From positions 1 through 64,000 of the forward strand of contig NZ_FMZZ01000006.1 in NCBI RefSeq assembly GCF_900101685.1: 64,000 bases of DNA. Reading direction: 5' to 3'. A program made the position numbers and the translations under genes. The notes below the pieces were generated by a model, which saw nothing but the letters and a program-made list of their open reading frames with translations, ran no database searches and was not told where the DNA came from. Below, in pieces: positions 61,587 to 64,000 of this stretch (position 1 is its first letter; each line of letters starts with the position of its first letter). The DNA is from Actinokineospora iranica (lineage in GTDB: Bacteria; Actinomycetota; Actinomycetes; Mycobacteriales; Pseudonocardiaceae).

Positions 61587-62320
61587 AGGCCCGACTCCGG
61601 GGTGCGGACGAGGATCGCGCCGCATTCCTGGCACTCGACCACCTCGTCCGCCGGGGTTTCGCGGATGCGGGACATCTCGCGGGTGTCGATCTCGATGCGG
61701 CAGGCGCCGCAGCGGCGAGCGCGCAGCAGGGACGCGCCGATGCCGCGCTGGGCGCGCCTGCGCTCGTAGAAGGCGAGCAAGTCGGCGGGGAGGGTGGGGA
61801 TGAGCTTGGCTCGCTCGGCCTCGCGGCGGGCCTGGTTGGTGTCGAGGTCGGCCAGGTTCTCGTCGCGCCTGCCGGTGGCCTCGGCGAGGGTTTCCTGGGC
61901 CTTGGCCAGTTCGACGCCGGCGTGCTTGCCGTCCATGTCGATCGCCTCGCGGCGTTCCATCAGCTCCAGGAGGTCGTCCTCCAGGACCGACTGGCGGCGT
62001 TCAAGGGTGGCCAGCTCGTGTTCCATGTCCGTCAACTGCTTGCTGTTGAGGGTGCCACCCGCCAGGAGCTTGCGGTCGCGGTCCTCTCGGGCGCGGACCG
62101 CGTCGATCTCCTTCTCCTGCTTGGCGACCTCGCGGTCGAGGTCGTCCAGCTGGATCTGGATGGCCACCAGGGCGTCGCTCTTGGCGCGGACCGTCTTCTC
62201 CGCCTCGGTGATCTCGGCCAGCTCCGGCATCGTGCGGCGCCGGTGCAGCACACGGGCCAGCTCGGCGTCGACCTCGGCGAGGTCGAGCAGTCGGCGTTGG
62301 GCGGCGGGATCGGCTTTCAC
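61583..62320 (-). CDS. Coiled-coil zinc-ribbon protein (Rv2229c-like)
   Basis: A 245-residue protein. Residues 5-180 form a long antiparallel coiled coil ([21 protein letters not shown] and [21 protein letters not shown]). The C-terminus has CGACRIEI and CQECGAIL, a C4 zinc ribbon. This is the family of Rv2229c and HP0958/CdsZ-like proteins, thought to help other proteins or nucleic acids assemble. The GTG at 62320 follows GAGGT and overlaps the NIF3 stop. Confidence 0.92.
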   Translation of the reverse strand: MKADPAAQRRLLDLAEVDAELARVLHRRRTMPELAEITEAEKTVRAKSDALVAIQIQLDDLDREVAKQEKEIDAVRAREDRDRKLLAGGTLNSKQLTDMEHELATLERRQSVLEDDLLELMERREAIDMDGKHAGVELAKAQETLAEATGRRDENLADLDTNQARREAERAKLIPTLPADLLAFYERRRAQRGIGASLLRARRCGACRIEIDTREMSRIRETPADEVVECQECGAILVRTPESGL

Positions 62321-63171
62321 CCGGTGAACCTCCCGGTTCGGGTTGGCGCCCCGGCGGACTGGGCGGTCCAGGGATCGGTGCGGCGAGTGGACACTTCGAC
62401 GCTGACGGTACCGCCGAGGGCGGCGCGCAGAACCCCCGCCGCCTGCCCGCACCACGGCCACTCGCTCGCCCAGTGCGCCACGTCGACCAGCGCGGGCGCG
62501 GCGGCGGTGGCCATGTGCTCGCTCGCGGGGTGGTGGCGCAGGTCGGCGGTGACGTAGGCGTCGACGCCCGCCTTCGCGGCGGTGGCGAGGTAGGAGTCGC
62601 CCGCGCCACCGGAGACAGCCACCCGGCGGATGCGCCGGTTGGGGTCGCCCGCCGCGCGGACGCCGCCCTCGGTGGCGGGCAGAGCGCGGGCCACCCGTTC
62701 CACGAACGCCGCGAACGGCTCCGGCTCGGGCAGGTCGCCGACGCGGCCGATGCCGGTGCGGCCGTCGGGGTTGGGGTTGAGCGGCGCGGTGACCCGCAGG
62801 CCGATGGCCTCGGCCAGGGCGTCGGACACCCCGGGGTCGGCGGCGTCGGCGTTGGTGTGCGCGCAGAACAGGGCGACGCCCGCGCGGATCATGCGGTGCA
62901 CCAGCGCGCCCTTGACCGTGTCGGCTGGGACGCCGTGCACGCCCTTGAGCAGCAGCGGGTGGTGGGCGACGAGAAGCTGCGCGCCCACCTCGATCGCTTC
63001 GTCCACTGTGGACTCCACGGGGTCGACGCAGACGAGTATCTTGGTCACCTCGTCGGCCGGGTCGCCGCAGACCAGGCCGACCGCGTCCCAGCTTTCGGCG
63101 AGGGCGGGCGGGTAGGCGGATTCCAGCGCCGCCACCGCGTCGGCGACTGTCGTCACCGCTTTCATTGTCAT
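62317..63171 (-). CDS. NIF3-like dinuclear metal-binding protein (Rv2230c-like)
   Basis: A 284-residue NIF3/YbgI-family protein. [15 protein letters not shown] near residue 27, [13 protein letters not shown] near 65 (paired His), [18 protein letters not shown] near 103 and the C-terminal [32 protein letters not shown] (His and Glu) are all conserved. It forms hexameric toroids that bind two metal ions; a GTP cyclohydrolase-like activity is proposed for relatives. The ATG at 63171 overlaps the next stop (ATGA); 63165 is an alternative start. Confidence 0.93.
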   Translation of the reverse strand: MTMKAVTTVADAVAALESAYPPALAESWDAVGLVCGDPADEVTKILVCVDPVESTVDEAIEVGAQLLVAHHPLLLKGVHGVPADTVKGALVHRMIRAGVALFCAHTNADAADPGVSDALAEAIGLRVTAPLNPNPDGRTGIGRVGDLPEPEPFAAFVERVARALPATEGGVRAAGDPNRRIRRVAVSGGAGDSYLATAAKAGVDAYVTADLRHHPASEHMATAAAPALVDVAHWASEWPWCGQAAGVLRAALGGTVSVEVSTRRTDPWTAQSAGAPTRTGRFTG

Positions 63172-64000
63172 TGTGAGACCCCCATAGGAAGCTCTGCGCG
63201 CAGCGCGGCCAGCAGCGGCGCGCACTCTTCCGGAGAGCGGACGGCGACCCGCAGGTGGTTCTCCCCCAGGCCGGGGAAGGTGTCGCCGCGCCGGACAGCG
63301 ATGCCGCGCCCGCGCAGGGCCTCGCGGAGCGCGCGGCCGTCCGCGACCTCCAGCAGCAGGAACGGCGCGGTCGCGGGCCGGTTCACGGCGATCCCGAGCG
63401 CGCCGAGGGCGGCTTCGAGGGCTTCGCGGTGGTCGCGGGCGTCGACGGCGGCGACCTCGGCCTCGGCCAGCGCGGGCGGCTCGCAGCAGGCGACGACGGC
63501 CTCCAGCACCAGCGCCCCCACCGGCCACTGTGGACGGTTGCGGGCGAGGCGGGCGAGCAGGTCGGGGTGGCCCAGGGCGTAACCGGCGCGCAGGCCTGGC
63601 AGCGCCCAGGTCTTGGTGAGGCTGCGGAAGACGAGCAACCCAGGTGTCTCGCTGTCGCCCGCGAGGGTTTCGGGCTCGCCGGGGACCGCGTCCATGAACG
63701 CCTCGTCGACCAGCAGCGTCCGGCCGTCCCCGGCGAGCGCCCGGACGGTGTCGGCGGGGTGCAGCGTCGAGGTGGGGTTCGTCGGGTTCCCGAGGACGAC
63801 CAGGTCGGCGTTGTCCGGCACGCGTTCGGGGTGCAGCGCGTAGCCGTCGGCGGCGTCGAGCAGGACCCGGTGGACCGGCGCCCCGGCGGTGCGCAGCGCC
63901 ACCTCGGGCTCGGTGAACGAGGGGTGGACCAGCGCGGCCGCGGCCGGGGCCAGGGTGGGCAGCAGCGCGAACCCCTCGGCCGAGCCGTTGAGGATCAGCA
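63168..64000 (-). CDS. CobC/HisC-like class I aminotransferase (partial, runs off the window)
   Basis: The window holds the C-terminal 277 codons of a fold-type I PLP enzyme. From the edge it reads [12 protein letters not shown] (PLP phosphate side), then [24 protein letters not shown] and the catalytic Lys in [19 protein letters not shown]. This branch includes threonine-phosphate decarboxylase (CobC/CobD) and histidinol-phosphate aminotransferase; the gene order favours the Rv2231c/CobC side. The stop overlaps the NIF3 start. The true start lies beyond position 64000. Confidence 0.88.
   Translation of the reverse strand, partial: LILNGSAEGFALLPTLAPAAAALVHPSFTEPEVALRTAGAPVHRVLLDAADGYALHPERVPDNADLVVLGNPTNPTSTLHPADTVRALAGDGRTLLVDEAFMDAVPGEPETLAGDSETPGLLVFRSLTKTWALPGLRAGYALGHPDLLARLARNRPQWPVGALVLEAVVACCEPPALAEAEVAAVDARDHREALEAALGALGIAVNRPATAPFLLLEVADGRALREALRGRGIAVRRGDTFPGLGENHLRVAVRSPEECAPLLAALRAELPMGVSQ

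Overview
The window is high-GC actinomycete chromosome. GTG and TTG starts, short -10 boxes placed directly upstream of start codons, an ESX-type substrate operon, SecA2, an F420-dependent reductase and the gene families seen all fit the order Pseudonocardiales (Actinokineospora, Saccharothrix or Amycolatopsis relatives). The genus is not settled by what I can see.

Layout. 1-630: the 5' end of a 16S rRNA gene (minus strand) with its leader and two clear rrn promoters. 634-4203: a large two-glycosyltransferase, coiled-coil and FkbM-methyltransferase fusion. 4294-11519: glnA2, an lprG-P55 type lipoprotein and MFS pair, a GNAT enzyme and a GCS2-type ligase, separated by repeat-rich spacers. 12502-30932: a candidate natural-product cluster. 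Its plus-strand operon encodes a DRE-TIM aldolase, a heme-oxygenase-like diiron protein, a class IV aminotransferase, an ATP-grasp-like enzyme, an enolase-superfamily enzyme, an RraA-like aldolase, an M81 peptidase, a nitroreductase and a class I/II aminotransferase. A facing minus-strand operon encodes DUF2000, a B12-type radical SAM enzyme, a type II thioesterase and a one-module NRPS with a degraded condensation motif. An AraC regulator, a PhzF-like enzyme and an EamA exporter flank it.

30945-34085: two tandem Hip1/CaeA-type lipoprotein proteases. 34180-39046: secA2 followed by a small operon of two YbaB-like proteins, an EspC-like T7SS target, a WXG-like protein and a lipoprotein. 39043-50455: acyl-AMP ligase, nadE, an RNB nuclease, an F420:NADP reductase, a cobalamin-receptor-like protein without signal peptide, proline iminopeptidase, panB and an M48 protease. 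50710-59017: a minus-strand operon resembling a type IV secretion core (VirB2-, VirB3-, VirB4-, VirB6- and VirB8-like proteins plus an NlpC/P60 cell-wall enzyme), with no relaxase or coupling protein. It includes a 44-codon gene with ATGA overlaps on both sides. 59388-59780: RNase P RNA. 60492-64000: RNase H/phosphatase, zinc-ribbon protein, NIF3 and a CobC-like aminotransferase, which match the order of Mycobacterium tuberculosis Rv2228c-Rv2231c.

The conserved backbone glnA2, hip1-like, panB, rnh, zinc ribbon, nif3, cobC is therefore interrupted by several accessory blocks. The most unusual items are: two 150-nt inverted-repeat elements (44246-44396 and 50541-50688) whose arms differ between copies but pair perfectly within each copy; the biosynthetic cluster; the relaxase-less secretion operon; a tandem repeat that has split a biosynthetic operon and now carries the ribosome binding site of the next gene; and an over-represented palindrome, TCCACWGTGGA.
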